Shown piece by piece: positions 1 to 8,333 of a DNA stretch of 64,000 nt. Numbering within the stretch: position 1 is the first letter of the stretch; every line of letters starts with the position of its first letter. Source of the DNA: Castellaniella sp040276085 (GTDB taxonomy: Bacteria; Pseudomonadota; Gammaproteobacteria; Burkholderiales; Burkholderiaceae_B). The notes beneath the pieces are model-generated. The model searched no databases and was not told the origin of the DNA. It saw only the letters and a program-made list of their open reading frames with translations. The stretch is from NCBI RefSeq assembly GCF_040276085.1, contig NZ_JBELOK010000006.1, forward strand, positions 135,206-199,205, written 5' to 3'. The position numbers and the translations under genes are program-made.

Positions 1-341
1 CCCTGGTGGCTCACGAACTGGTGGCAGAAGCCGCCGTGGTGGGTCGTCCCGATGATACAACCGGCGAGGCCGTGGTGGCCTTTGTGGTGCTTAATGGCGC
101 ATTGCCAACCGGTGATGATGCGGTGGCGATGGCCAAGCTGCTGCGCGATTGGGTGGCCAAAGAGATTGGCCCCATTGCCAAGCCGCGTGAAATCCGCTTT
201 GGCGAGAACCTGCCCAAGACGCGTTCGGGCAAGATCATGCGCCGTCTGCTGCGTGTTGTCGCCAAGGGCGAGCCCATCACTCAGGACGTCTCCACGCTGG
301 AGAATCCTGGCATCCTGGATCAGTTGGCCAAGGTGCAGTAA
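1..341 (+). CDS. acs: Acetyl/propionyl-CoA synthetase, C-terminal fragment (5' end outside window)
   Basis: This is the C-terminal domain of an AMP-forming acyl-CoA synthetase that activates acetate or propionate to the CoA ester. The reading frame is open from the window edge to a TAA at 339-341, and about 112 residues are visible. The signature KTRSGKIMRRLLR, at about residues 70-82 of the fragment, carries the conserved lysine of the mobile C-terminal domain; in this family that lysine completes adenylation and is the acetylation site. The tail (LENPGILDQL) is typical of Acs. The gene is truncated only by the window. A strong terminator follows and the next gene is on the other strand, so this ends its transcription unit. 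Confidence 0.9.
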   Translation, partial: LVAHELVAEAAVVGRPDDTTGEAVVAFVVLNGALPTGDDAVAMAKLLRDWVAKEIGPIAKPREIRFGENLPKTRSGKIMRRLLRVVAKGEPITQDVSTLENPGILDQLAKVQ

Positions 342-387
342 AGAGTGTCGACCGATGCGCTGTGATCCAGTGCATCGGGCACAGCCG

Positions 388-422
388 AAGGGGCGGGGAT
401 ACATTCCCGCCCCTTCTTTTTT
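388..422 (+). terminator. Rho-independent terminator of the acs-like gene
   Basis: A 10-bp GC-rich stem (AAGGGGCGGG at 388-397 with CCCGCCCCTT at 406-415) encloses an 8-nt loop and is followed by a T run to 422. It lies 47 nt after the acs-like stop codon. It also separates that gene from the convergent MmgE/PrpD operon. Confidence 0.9.
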
Positions 423-468
423 GGGTGCTGGGTGGGCTGTGCCACAGGGTTTGGAATGTACCGCCTGG

Positions 469-1818
469 TCAGGCGGCCGTGAGTATCAGATCCAGCAGTG
501 TGTTTAGCACGGGGCCTTCGGCGTCGTCATCGGCCAATGCGTCGATCGTTTGCTGTAACTGTCGGCAACGTACCTGGCCCAGCACCGGTTCAGCCAGCGC
601 CAAGAATTTATCGGTCACTTCCGTGTCCGTAAGCGGCGCTTCTGCGTCGCCTCGTGCCGTGTGGGGGCCGGATTGCAGTGTGCGCCCATCGTGCAGGATG
701 ATCGTTGCGTCCGCCCAGCGCTCGGCGGGGAAACGTTGGCTATATGACGCGTTTTCGGTGATCACCATTTTTTCGCTGAGCCGCCAGACCTCAGGGTCTT
801 GCAATGCTGGTCCGTTGATTTCCCCCGCGCCTAGCCGTTGATGGCATAGGGCGGAAGCAACCGGGAATGGCAGGCTGTACTGTGCTTGCTCTGTGGTGTC
901 CGGGTGACGCGTGGCCAGCCGTGAGGCTTCGTAGAATGTTGAAATCCGGATCTCGGCAATATCGGCTGCCTGCAGGGAGTGGGTGCGCGCCAGGGACAGT
1001 GCAGCTTCAACGGCAGGCTGCGCCCAGCGGCAGACGGGGTAGGGTTTGAAATACTGTTCCATGATTGCCCACCGTCTGCCCGTATCCTGCCAGAATGACG
1101 CCACCGTTTTGTCTTCCATTGTCACGGCGGGCGCGCCGGTGAAGCCGTCGGCGGCCAGCAGGGCTGCTGATACGCCGGCCATGGCGCCCCAGGCAGAGCC
1201 ATCTTTCACCATGGTTGGATGATCGATGCAACGCATCATCTGACTGCGTGGGCCGAAGTATTCGGCAATACCCAGTGCCTCTCGCGTGCGATTCGTGTCC
1301 AGTGCCAGGGCACGGGCTGTCAGCGCGGCCGCGCCGAGCGCGTTCCAGGCACCGGAGGTGTGGTAATCACAAGCGGTGGCATGCAGGGCCACCCCCGCAC
1401 GTGTGGCGATTTCGTAGCCCAGCGCCAGGGTGGTCAGAAACTCGCGGCCGTTCCTGATCAGGCCGGCATCCGCCAAGGCGGCCGTGACAGGCAGGATGGT
1501 GACGCCAACATGGCCCTTGGTAAGGACATGGCCGTCGTGGGCGTCGATGCTGTCGATCGTTGCCGCACCGGCCAACACCATGCCCGGAAGGCTGACAGAT
1601 CGGCCATCGAACAGCATCCGGGCACTGTGTGTTGTGGCGCCGTATTGTGTGGCCGCATGCTGGCACATGATTTTTGAAAGAGGGGTGACTGTTCCTGCAG
1701 CGGCGACGCCGCACAAGTCCAGCAGGCATCGGCGTGCCTGCAGTACCCCGGCTTGCGGCAGATCTTCAAAGCGCAGCGCATGGATAAATTCGAAAACATG
1801 GTGCGAATGATTGGACAT
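469..1818 (-). CDS. MmgE/PrpD family protein
   Basis: This 449-residue protein is a full-length MmgE/PrpD member. Known members are 2-methylcitrate dehydratase, cis-aconitate decarboxylase and iminodisuccinate epimerase, so the family fold does not fix the reaction. The diagnostic block (DSIDAHDGH, then KGHVGVTILPVTAALAD) lies at about residues 89-117, and the later FKPYPVCRWAQP block near residue 256 is also typical. It is the last gene of a leftward operon, 44 nt after the acyl-CoA ligase gene. No prpB or prpC is nearby, so methylcitrate metabolism is not indicated. I infer it acts on a product of the CoA pathway encoded upstream, as a hydratase/dehydratase or decarboxylase. The ATG at 1816-1818 lacks a clear ribosome-binding site. 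Confidence 0.85.
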   Translation of the reverse strand: MSNHSHHVFEFIHALRFEDLPQAGVLQARRCLLDLCGVAAAGTVTPLSKIMCQHAATQYGATTHSARMLFDGRSVSLPGMVLAGAATIDSIDAHDGHVLTKGHVGVTILPVTAALADAGLIRNGREFLTTLALGYEIATRAGVALHATACDYHTSGAWNALGAAALTARALALDTNRTREALGIAEYFGPRSQMMRCIDHPTMVKDGSAWGAMAGVSAALLAADGFTGAPAVTMEDKTVASFWQDTGRRWAIMEQYFKPYPVCRWAQPAVEAALSLARTHSLQAADIAEIRISTFYEASRLATRHPDTTEQAQYSLPFPVASALCHQRLGAGEINGPALQDPEVWRLSEKMVITENASYSQRFPAERWADATIILHDGRTLQSGPHTARGDAEAPLTDTEVTDKFLALAEPVLGQVRCRQLQQTIDALADDDAEGPVLNTLLDLILTAA

Positions 1819-1862
1819 GATTGGTCTGATCGTTGGTGTGGATGATGAAGCGCGGCCGGCGT

Positions 1863-3416
1863 TTATGCTTCCAGCCCGTACTGCCGGATGAGTTCGTGCT
1901 TCAGCACCTTGCCGCTGGGATTAAGGGGCAGCTGTTCGGCAAAGAAAAACCGCCGTGGGCGCTTGAAGGCGGCCAGTAGGCCACTGTTCTGACAAAAGGA
2001 ATCAATGACGTTGGCGTCCAGGTGAGGATCAGAGCGGACGATAATCGCGGTGACCATGTGCCCCCATTTCGGATCCGGCAAGCCGATGACCGCAGCTTCC
2101 CTGACACCGGGGCAGCGGTACAGTACCTCTTCTACTTCGCGCGGGTAGATGTTCTCGCCTCCAGAGACGATCATGTCATCGGTACGCCCCTGGAATGTGT
2201 AATAGCCGTCGGTATCCTGGCTAAACAAATCCCCGGTATAGAGCCAGCCATGTTTCAGCTTGCGGGCGGTCTCGGCTGGGTTGTTCCAATAGCCTGCCAT
2301 CATTTGGGGGCCTTGCACGATCAGTTGGCCGATAGTGCCCGGTGAAACAACTTCGTCTGGTGGTACGTCGCGCTGGGGGTTGTGGGAGACGATCCGTGCC
2401 TGGGAGATCAGGGTAGGCTTGCCGCAGGAGCCAGGGCGAGCCAGCGCGTCTTCGGGATGCAGGAGCAGGGTGAGGCTTGCTTCAGTCATGCCGTAGCCGT
2501 TGTATACACCGCTGCAGAATTCGCGCAGCACCCTCTCCATCGTGGTTGCGGCGATGGCGGCCCCGCCCGTCGTGATCATGCGCAGGGATGAGACGTTGAA
2601 ATCCCGGAAGTGAGGGTGAAAGAGCATTTGCTGGATCTGGGTGGGCACCGCAAACAGCGTCGTGATGTGCTCGGCCTGGATCATTTCCAGTGTGGCGCCT
2701 GCCTCGTAGTGGCTGGCGATGATGTTGGTGCCACCGACGAGTACGTGCGGCAGGAAATAGGCCTGCATGCCGCCCACGTGATAAAGCGGTGCAATGTGCA
2801 AGGCCCGGTCTGCGGCGCCCAAGCTGTATTCCATTGTGCAGTTCATGGCGATGGCAACATCGTTGGCATGCGTGTGCATGACCCCTTTGGGGCGGCCAGT
2901 TGTGCCGGAGGTGTACACCAGCGCGGAGAGTTGTCCGGCATCCGGGTGATAGGTTGGTTCTTCCGTGTTGCCGCTGCTGGCCAGTGCCTCGTAGTCGTGG
3001 TGGCCGGGGGTGACAAGCACACCTTGCGGCGCGACAGCAATGAAGTCGTGAGTACTGTGCACTTCTCGTGCAGCCGCCAGCGCACTGGCGGCGTGCGATT
3101 GGCTGTAGGCCAGCACGCGTGCACCCGAATCGCGCAAGATATGAGCAACTTCTGCGGGTGCCAGCCGGAAATTCATTGGTACGACCACGGCACCAATTTT
3201 TTGGCAGGCAAAGTACAGGGTTGCGGATGCTTCGTCCGTCTTCAAATACAGCGCGACACGGTCCAGCGGCCGCACGCCCATATCAGACAGCGCGTGGCAG
3301 AGGCGGTTGATCCTGGCATTCCAGGCCGCGTAAGTCCATCGCCGTCCTTCAAAGACCAGCGCCTCCTTGCCAGGATGCTTGTCCACCGTTTGGGTGAGAA
3401 TCGAGGAAACGTTCAT
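1863..3416 (-). CDS. AMP-forming acyl-CoA synthetase (class I adenylate-forming)
   Basis: This 517-residue ligase activates a carboxylic acid with ATP and CoA. The P-loop-like adenylate motif LVYTSGTTGRPKGVMHTH is at residues 166-183. The core motifs YGMTEA, YTGDLF and GRTDDMIVSGGENIYP are in order, and the C-terminal catalytic lysine sits in NPSGKVLKHEL near the end. Length and motif set match medium-chain/aryl acyl-CoA ligases and CaiC-like enzymes. The gene is 13 nt after the acyl-CoA dehydrogenase gene, so the two are almost certainly co-translated and work in sequence: ligation, then alpha,beta-desaturation. Substrate is unknown. Given the betaine-type importer in the same operon, a trimethylammonium acid such as gamma-butyrobetaine is one guess. 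Confidence 0.88.
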   Translation of the reverse strand: MNVSSILTQTVDKHPGKEALVFEGRRWTYAAWNARINRLCHALSDMGVRPLDRVALYLKTDEASATLYFACQKIGAVVVPMNFRLAPAEVAHILRDSGARVLAYSQSHAASALAAAREVHSTHDFIAVAPQGVLVTPGHHDYEALASSGNTEEPTYHPDAGQLSALVYTSGTTGRPKGVMHTHANDVAIAMNCTMEYSLGAADRALHIAPLYHVGGMQAYFLPHVLVGGTNIIASHYEAGATLEMIQAEHITTLFAVPTQIQQMLFHPHFRDFNVSSLRMITTGGAAIAATTMERVLREFCSGVYNGYGMTEASLTLLLHPEDALARPGSCGKPTLISQARIVSHNPQRDVPPDEVVSPGTIGQLIVQGPQMMAGYWNNPAETARKLKHGWLYTGDLFSQDTDGYYTFQGRTDDMIVSGGENIYPREVEEVLYRCPGVREAAVIGLPDPKWGHMVTAIIVRSDPHLDANVIDSFCQNSGLLAAFKRPRRFFFAEQLPLNPSGKVLKHELIRQYGLEA

Positions 3417-3429
3417 ACTGGGCTAGTCG

Positions 3430-4623
3430 TCAGAGGTTGGGTTTGATGGAGGGCATGTCGGTGCTGGCAATGAGGTACTTCACCATTTCGGAGGTGCCGC
3501 CAACGATGGTGAGTGCGCGTGCATCGCGGTAGATTTGCTCGGCGCGACCATATTCTTTGGTCAGGCCGTCTCCGCCCAGAATCTGGACGGTGGCATCCGC
3601 ACAAAACAGGGCGGTCTCGGTGGCAACCAGCTTGGCCATCGAAGCCGGCTTCATCAGCTCTTTGGCGGAGAGCGCTCCGGCGTCGTAAAGCAGGGCAGCC
3701 TTGTAAGTGAGCAGCTCGGCGGCATCGATGCGCCAGCTCATTTCTGCCACGCGATCCCAGATGAGTTGTTTGCACCCCAATTTCTGCCCGAAGCTGTTGC
3801 GCCGCTGTGCGTGCGTGGTGGCAATGTCGAATGCCGCGCGCGCCTGCCCCAGGCCCGAGCCGCCGAGGATGACCCGCTCGAAATTGAACATGCCCAGCAT
3901 GATGCGAAACCCTTCGTCTCGACGGCCCAGCAGGTGGTTGGCGGGTACCCGGCAGTCCTGGAACTCGACTTCTCCGACAATGCAGCCCCGTCGCCCCATG
4001 AAGGTGTAGTTGCGAGGGAAGCGGATGCCGGGCGTGTCCTTGGGGACAACGACGGCACTCATGCCTTTTTGCGCGGTTACCGCAGGGTTGCTGATGCCGT
4101 AAACGATGTAGGTGTCGGCCACGGATGCATTCGAGATATAGCGTTTGAGCCCGTTGATCACCCATTCGTTGCGTGTATCGTCGAACGTTATCCGGGTTTG
4201 CATGCCCGCACTGTCTGAACCTACGTTGGGCTCAGTGACGCAAATCGCCCCTATTTCACTGCCGCCGATGATGCCGTCCAGATAGTGGGCCCGAATGTCG
4301 GGCAGCGCATAGCGGTGTAGGGGATAGGCGCAGGAAATTGCCGTGGCGATGGTGGTCTCAAAGGCGTAGTTGATTGCGGCGGCTTCTTCGGACAGGATCA
4401 CGGCATGAACAAGGCCGGGTGTGGATAGCGAGCCACGGTAGAGATCAGGAAACATCAGCGTCAGGTAGTGGGCCTTGCCCAGTGCCTGGACAACGGCCTT
4501 GACTGCTGCCCAGTCCTGTCTGTTTTCGATCGCGTCCGATCGGGGGGCGAGTTCGCGCTGCAGAAATTCGCGGGTGGTGGCGCGGAACTCCCTGGCTTCC
4601 GGGTCCAGAAGATAATCCTTCAT
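3430..4623 (-). CDS. Acyl-CoA dehydrogenase, isovaleryl-CoA-dehydrogenase-like active site
   Basis: This 397-residue flavoprotein oxidises an acyl-CoA to the 2-enoyl-CoA and passes electrons to ETF. The FAD/substrate signature AICVTEPNVGSD is at about residues 126-137, the arginine-rich RRNSFGQKLG block follows, and the C-terminal GGTSEM loop is present. The glutamate used as base by medium- and short-chain enzymes (YEGT position) is glycine here (TIVGGTSEM). Instead Glu249 in NFERVILGG aligns with the helix-G base of isovaleryl-CoA and long-chain dehydrogenases, so the enzyme should still be active. The ATG at 4623 has an AGGA ribosome-binding site. ETF-QO is encoded about 6.4 kb away. Confidence 0.88.
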   Translation of the reverse strand: MKDYLLDPEAREFRATTREFLQRELAPRSDAIENRQDWAAVKAVVQALGKAHYLTLMFPDLYRGSLSTPGLVHAVILSEEAAAINYAFETTIATAISCAYPLHRYALPDIRAHYLDGIIGGSEIGAICVTEPNVGSDSAGMQTRITFDDTRNEWVINGLKRYISNASVADTYIVYGISNPAVTAQKGMSAVVVPKDTPGIRFPRNYTFMGRRGCIVGEVEFQDCRVPANHLLGRRDEGFRIMLGMFNFERVILGGSGLGQARAAFDIATTHAQRRNSFGQKLGCKQLIWDRVAEMSWRIDAAELLTYKAALLYDAGALSAKELMKPASMAKLVATETALFCADATVQILGGDGLTKEYGRAEQIYRDARALTIVGGTSEMVKYLIASTDMPSIKPNL

Positions 4624-4686
4624 CGTTTGTCCTGTACGTGTTTTGTATTGCGGGTTTGTGTCGTGCGCTCGGAGGATGGCTTGAGG

Positions 4687-5544
4687 TCAGCCGGGGGAGT
4701 TCATGATGCGCTGCAGTTCCCGCAGGTTCAGGTCGGGGTTGCAGTCTCGCAAAGTGGGCAGGTTGAATCGCGCCTGGCGTACGGCTTCGTAGTCCAGGTC
4801 GGCCCAGGCCAAGCCACTTTTCCCTTCGGGCACTTGTGCCACGATCTGACCTTGCGGATCGAGAATGCGTGAGCCCCCCCAGAATTGGGTGTTGTGTTCC
4901 TGCCCCAGCCGGTTTGCCATCAGGATTGGGGTGCCGTACATCATGGCGTAGAAGCGCGTGGCGAGATCCCAGCCTTGGGGGTTGGAGAAGCCGCCACTGA
5001 CAACCCCGAGGGCGGAACTGATGGGTGCCAATAGCACGGTGGCCCCCTGCAGCATGGCCAGGTGAACCAGGGCTGGGTTCCAAAAATCGGCGCAGATCAG
5101 CAGGCCGGCTTCCCAGGGGCCGCGAACCGGGCAGGTATTCACTTGTTGGCCGGCGGCGTACAACTTGCCTTCTTCCAGTTGGCCGTAGGTAGGCAGATTG
5201 ATCTTGCGGTGCACGAAGCGCACGGCGCCGTCCCGCGCCACGGCCATGACGTTGTGAAACCGGGCTGCCGGGGCTTCTTCCACGAAACCGAAGACGACAT
5301 CAATGCCTTTGGCTGCGGCCGCAATTTTTTGGATGATTTCATGGTCGGTGCGTCGCGCCAGCGCCAGTGCCGCGTCGCCCAGGCTGTAGCCCGTCAGGGA
5401 CAGTTCCGGGAACAGCAGAAGATCCGCCTCCTGGGCCCGGGCCTCTTCGATGAGTGCCAGGTGTATCTCCAGGTTGTAGGCCAGGTCGCCGCATCGCCCT
5501 TCGGTCTGGGCGACGGCGGCACGCAGGCGTGAAGCGTCGGTCAT
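4687..5544 (-). CDS. Carbon-nitrogen hydrolase (nitrilase superfamily)
   Basis: This 285-residue enzyme belongs to the nitrilase/omega-amidase superfamily and should hydrolyse an amide, carbamoyl or nitrile C-N bond. The Glu-Lys-Cys triad is intact: Glu47 in FPELSLTGY, Lys114 in HRKINLP and Cys151 in LLICADFW. I chose the ATG at 5544, which has AAAGGA upstream at good spacing. The frame is open to a GTG at 5574, but that start has no ribosome-binding site. The gene lies between the importer genes and the acyl-CoA dehydrogenase gene in the same operon. I infer it releases a free acid for the ligase, or removes nitrogen from a pathway intermediate. The specific substrate cannot be read from sequence. 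Confidence 0.87.
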   Translation of the reverse strand: MTDASRLRAAVAQTEGRCGDLAYNLEIHLALIEEARAQEADLLLFPELSLTGYSLGDAALALARRTDHEIIQKIAAAAKGIDVVFGFVEEAPAARFHNVMAVARDGAVRFVHRKINLPTYGQLEEGKLYAAGQQVNTCPVRGPWEAGLLICADFWNPALVHLAMLQGATVLLAPISSALGVVSGGFSNPQGWDLATRFYAMMYGTPILMANRLGQEHNTQFWGGSRILDPQGQIVAQVPEGKSGLAWADLDYEAVRQARFNLPTLRDCNPDLNLRELQRIMNSPG

Positions 5545-5586
5545 GGTGTCATGTCCTTTGATTGCAAATGGCACGGTGGGCTCTGT

Positions 5587-6480
5587 TCAGATCAGCCCTT
5601 TTTCCTTGAGAAACGCTTGGCATACATCGCTGATGGATTTGTGATCAACGTCAACCTGAGCGTTCAGGTGGGCCATGGTCTTGTCGTCCAGTACGGCAGA
5701 CAGGCTGTTCAGGGTGTCGGCCAGCTTGGGTTGTTTATCCAGGACGGCCTTGCGGATGACCGGGGTGAGTGCATAGGATGGGAAATAGTCTTTGTTATCT
5801 TTCAGCACCACAAAATCAAAGGCGGGAATACGCCCGTCCGTGGCGAAGACCAGGGCGACGTCCACCTGTTTGTCACGCAGTGCCTGGTAGGTCAGCCCGG
5901 TATCCATGCGCTTGATGTTGGCGCGTTTAAACTCGAAACCGTAGGTCTTCTGAAGCGGTTTGAGGCCGTCGGCGCGGGCATAGAATTCGGCATTGACGGC
6001 AAAGGTCAGGTCTTTGCCACCGTTCAGGGTGTTTGCCAGGTCGCTGATCGTATGGATGCCCAGGCTATCGGCTTCTTGGTGACGCATGGCTAATGCATAC
6101 GTGTTGTTGGCCTTGGAGGGGTTCAGCCAGACCAGCCCCTTGGCGGCGTCCAGTGCTTTCACTTTGGCATAGCCGTCCTGCGCCGACATCGGCGTGGTTA
6201 CTTTGTTGTAGACAATCAGCGCCGTGCCGGTGTACTCCCAGTAGACATCGACCTGGCCGTTTTCCTGTGCTTGGCGCAGCACGGCGCTGCCCATGCCGGC
6301 GCGTGTGTCAACGTCATGGCCCTTGGCTTTCAGCAACTGGCTGGTCATCTCTGCCATGATCTGCTGTTCAGTGAAATTTTTGCCGCCAACCACGATGGGG
6401 TCGGCGGCCGCCGCCTGCCCGGAAAAAATAACGAGGGCCGCGGTGGCGCTTGCCTGGACGAGTTTGAGGATCTGCTTCAT
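5587..6480 (-). CDS. Quaternary-amine-type ABC transporter substrate-binding protein (OsmF/OpuC-like)
   Basis: This 297-residue periplasmic binding protein has a cleavable signal peptide ending near residue 25 (GQAAAADP). It shows the OpuAC/OsmF-family start VGGKNFTEQQIMAEM and the block DVYWEYTGTAL. Family members bind glycine betaine, choline, carnitine and related compounds. The gene has an AAGGAG ribosome-binding site 6 nt before its ATG and follows the second permease gene by 40 nt. It is unrelated in type to the ProX-like protein at 37 kb, so the window encodes two different betaine-class receptors. Ligand is unknown; the surrounding degradation genes suggest a carbon or nitrogen source rather than an osmolyte. 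Confidence 0.88.
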   Translation of the reverse strand: MKQILKLVQASATAALVIFSGQAAAADPIVVGGKNFTEQQIMAEMTSQLLKAKGHDVDTRAGMGSAVLRQAQENGQVDVYWEYTGTALIVYNKVTTPMSAQDGYAKVKALDAAKGLVWLNPSKANNTYALAMRHQEADSLGIHTISDLANTLNGGKDLTFAVNAEFYARADGLKPLQKTYGFEFKRANIKRMDTGLTYQALRDKQVDVALVFATDGRIPAFDFVVLKDNKDYFPSYALTPVIRKAVLDKQPKLADTLNSLSAVLDDKTMAHLNAQVDVDHKSISDVCQAFLKEKGLI

Positions 6481-6520
6481 TTGTCTACTCCTTGGGGAAG
6501 AAAAGCTGCGCTTGTAAACG

Positions 6521-7267
6521 CTATCGCAGTGGATTGACGCCTCGGGGGATCAGGGCGTTGGCCGTCATGCCTATGAGGGCATCGACGGCAATTGCCAGCA
6601 GAGCCGTCGGAATGGCGCCTGCCAGCATGGTTCCGGTGTCGTTGAGGTCGATGCCGGTAAAAATCAGCTCGCCCAGCCCGCCGCCGCCCACCAGGAAAGC
6701 CAGGGGCACGGTTCCGACGTTGATGGCCAATGCAGTGCGGATGCCTGCAAAGATCACGAACAATGCATTGGGCAGTTCTACCTGCCACAGCACCTGCCAG
6801 GCGTCCATGCCTACGCCATAGGCAGCCTCTTGCAGATGCTGAGGGACGGCGGTCAGGCCAGAGTAGGTGTTACGCACGATGTACAGCAGTGAGGCAACCC
6901 ACAGTGCAAAGATGGCCGGCGCGGTGCCGATCCCGAGCAACGTCATGGACAAGGCCAGGACTGCCAGGGTTGGAATAGTGGTGCCGATATTGAGCAGCTG
7001 CATGGCGCCTTCGGCCCAACGGCGCATAAAGCGGCGGCTCAGCACAATACCCAGCGGCAAGCCGGTGGCAATGGCCAGCCCGCCGGAGATCAGTGTGAGT
7101 TCGATGTGCTGGCGGGTCAGGTAAAGAATGTCATCCCAATGAGAAAGGATATCCTCGGCCATACCATTTATTTGCAGCCAGACGCCAGCCAAGGCCAATA
7201 GGGCAAGAATCAGCAGACGGTCGTTTTTGACGCTGGGCTGCCGCGGTGTGCTGACCCCCCGGCTCAT
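6521..7267 (-). CDS. ABC transporter permease, OpuBB/YehW-like
   Basis: This 248-residue inner-membrane permease of the quaternary-amine importer has a binding-protein-dependent transport domain with about six membrane segments. The EAA-loop region (LQEAAYGVGMDAWQVLWQVELP) is clear and should dock with the ATPase. It overlaps the ATPase gene by 4 nt (ATGA), which indicates translational coupling. Together with the other permease (8334-8987) it forms a heterodimeric channel, as in the OsmF-YehYXW and OpuC types. Confidence 0.88.
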   Translation of the reverse strand: MSRGVSTPRQPSVKNDRLLILALLALAGVWLQINGMAEDILSHWDDILYLTRQHIELTLISGGLAIATGLPLGIVLSRRFMRRWAEGAMQLLNIGTTIPTLAVLALSMTLLGIGTAPAIFALWVASLLYIVRNTYSGLTAVPQHLQEAAYGVGMDAWQVLWQVELPNALFVIFAGIRTALAINVGTVPLAFLVGGGGLGELIFTGIDLNDTGTMLAGAIPTALLAIAVDALIGMTANALIPRGVNPLR

Positions 7268-8304
7268 GATTCGGGCCCCTGCAATTCCCGCGCCGCGGTG
7301 TCCTGGCGAGGTACCTTGTCGTGGTGGCTCAGCATCTGCCGGATCGCTTGCTGAGTAATCCTGCCGCAGTATTGTCCGGCGGGGTCAATCACCGTCAGTT
7401 CGTCCAGATCATAGGTAAACATCTGCGACACGGCCATGCGCAGATCCTCGTTTTCAAGGATCTGGCATTCGGGCCTGTCTTCCTGTGTGTGATAGGGCTG
7501 GCCGGTGCCGTTTGTGGCTGGCAGCGTTGCCAGCACATCGTGTACCGTCAGCAGCCGCAGACGCTTTAGTGTGCGATCACGCCCCACGAAATCCGCAACG
7601 AATTCATTGGCTGGAGAGGCCAAAACATTGTTGGGCGTGTCAAATTGCTGCAGGCAGCCTTCACGGAAAACAGCGATCTTGTCACCCATCTTGACCGCCT
7701 CGTCGATATCGTGGCTGACAAACAGGATCGTCTTGCCCAATTTTTCCTGCATCTTCAGGAACTCGTCCTGAATGACCTGGCGGTTGATCGGATCGATTGC
7801 CCCGAAGGGCTCATCCATCAGCAGCACTGGGGGGTCTGCCGCCAATGCGCGGGCTACGCCAATGCGTTGCTGCTGACCACCGGAAAGTTCTTTGGGATAG
7901 CGCGGCAGAAAGATGGCCGGGTCCAATGCAACCATTTCCAGCAGGGCCTCGGTGCGCTGCTGGATGCGCTGCTTGTCCCAGCCCAGCAAACGGGGCACGA
8001 CGCCGATGTTTTCACCAACCGTCATGTTGGGAAACAGGCCAATCTGCTGGATCACATAACCGATCTGCCGCCTCAGGCTGATGGTGTCGTAGTCGGTGGT
8101 GTCTTTACCGTTTAAAAACACCCGGCCCGAGCTGGGCTGGATGATGCGATTCACCATCTTCAGTGTGGTCGTTTTGCCGCAACCTGATGGGCCCAGCAAA
8201 ATGCAGATTTCACCCGTCGGCACTTCCATGTTGATGTTGTCGGCGGCTGTGGCGATGCCTTCGTGGGTGGTGAATTTTTTAGTGAGGTTTTCCAGCCGGA
8301 TCAT
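7264..8304 (-). CDS. Quaternary-amine-type ABC transporter ATP-binding protein with C-terminal CBS-like region
   Basis: This 346-residue ATPase energises the importer. It has Walker A GPSGCGKTT at about residues 38-46, signature LSGGQQQRIGVARAL, Walker B LLMDEPFGAID and the switch histidine in FVSHDIDEA. About 90 residues after the nucleotide-binding domain resemble a degenerate CBS segment (DELTVIDPAGQYCGRIT); in OpuA-type transporters this part senses ionic strength. I chose the ATG at 8304, which has AAGAGG upstream; the longer frame to 8379 would overlap the preceding permease gene. Its stop overlaps the next permease start. Confidence 0.88.
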   Translation of the reverse strand: MIRLENLTKKFTTHEGIATAADNINMEVPTGEICILLGPSGCGKTTTLKMVNRIIQPSSGRVFLNGKDTTDYDTISLRRQIGYVIQQIGLFPNMTVGENIGVVPRLLGWDKQRIQQRTEALLEMVALDPAIFLPRYPKELSGGQQQRIGVARALAADPPVLLMDEPFGAIDPINRQVIQDEFLKMQEKLGKTILFVSHDIDEAVKMGDKIAVFREGCLQQFDTPNNVLASPANEFVADFVGRDRTLKRLRLLTVHDVLATLPATNGTGQPYHTQEDRPECQILENEDLRMAVSQMFTYDLDELTVIDPAGQYCGRITQQAIRQMLSHHDKVPRQDTAARELQGPES

Positions 8305-8333
8305 GGTGTCGGGCCTCTTTTCTGGTTTAGGGG

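Noticed and set aside
469..1818. Methylcitrate (prp) pathway for the MmgE/PrpD gene
   Set aside because: No prpB, prpC, acnM or prpF-like gene is nearby, and the gene sits in a different operon context. The acs-like gene next door is on the opposite strand behind a terminator.
3430..4623. DMSP demethylation pathway (DmdB/DmdC) for the ligase-dehydrogenase pair
   Set aside because: No dmdA-like gene is present, and the 397-residue dehydrogenase is far shorter than the DmdC type of about 590 residues.
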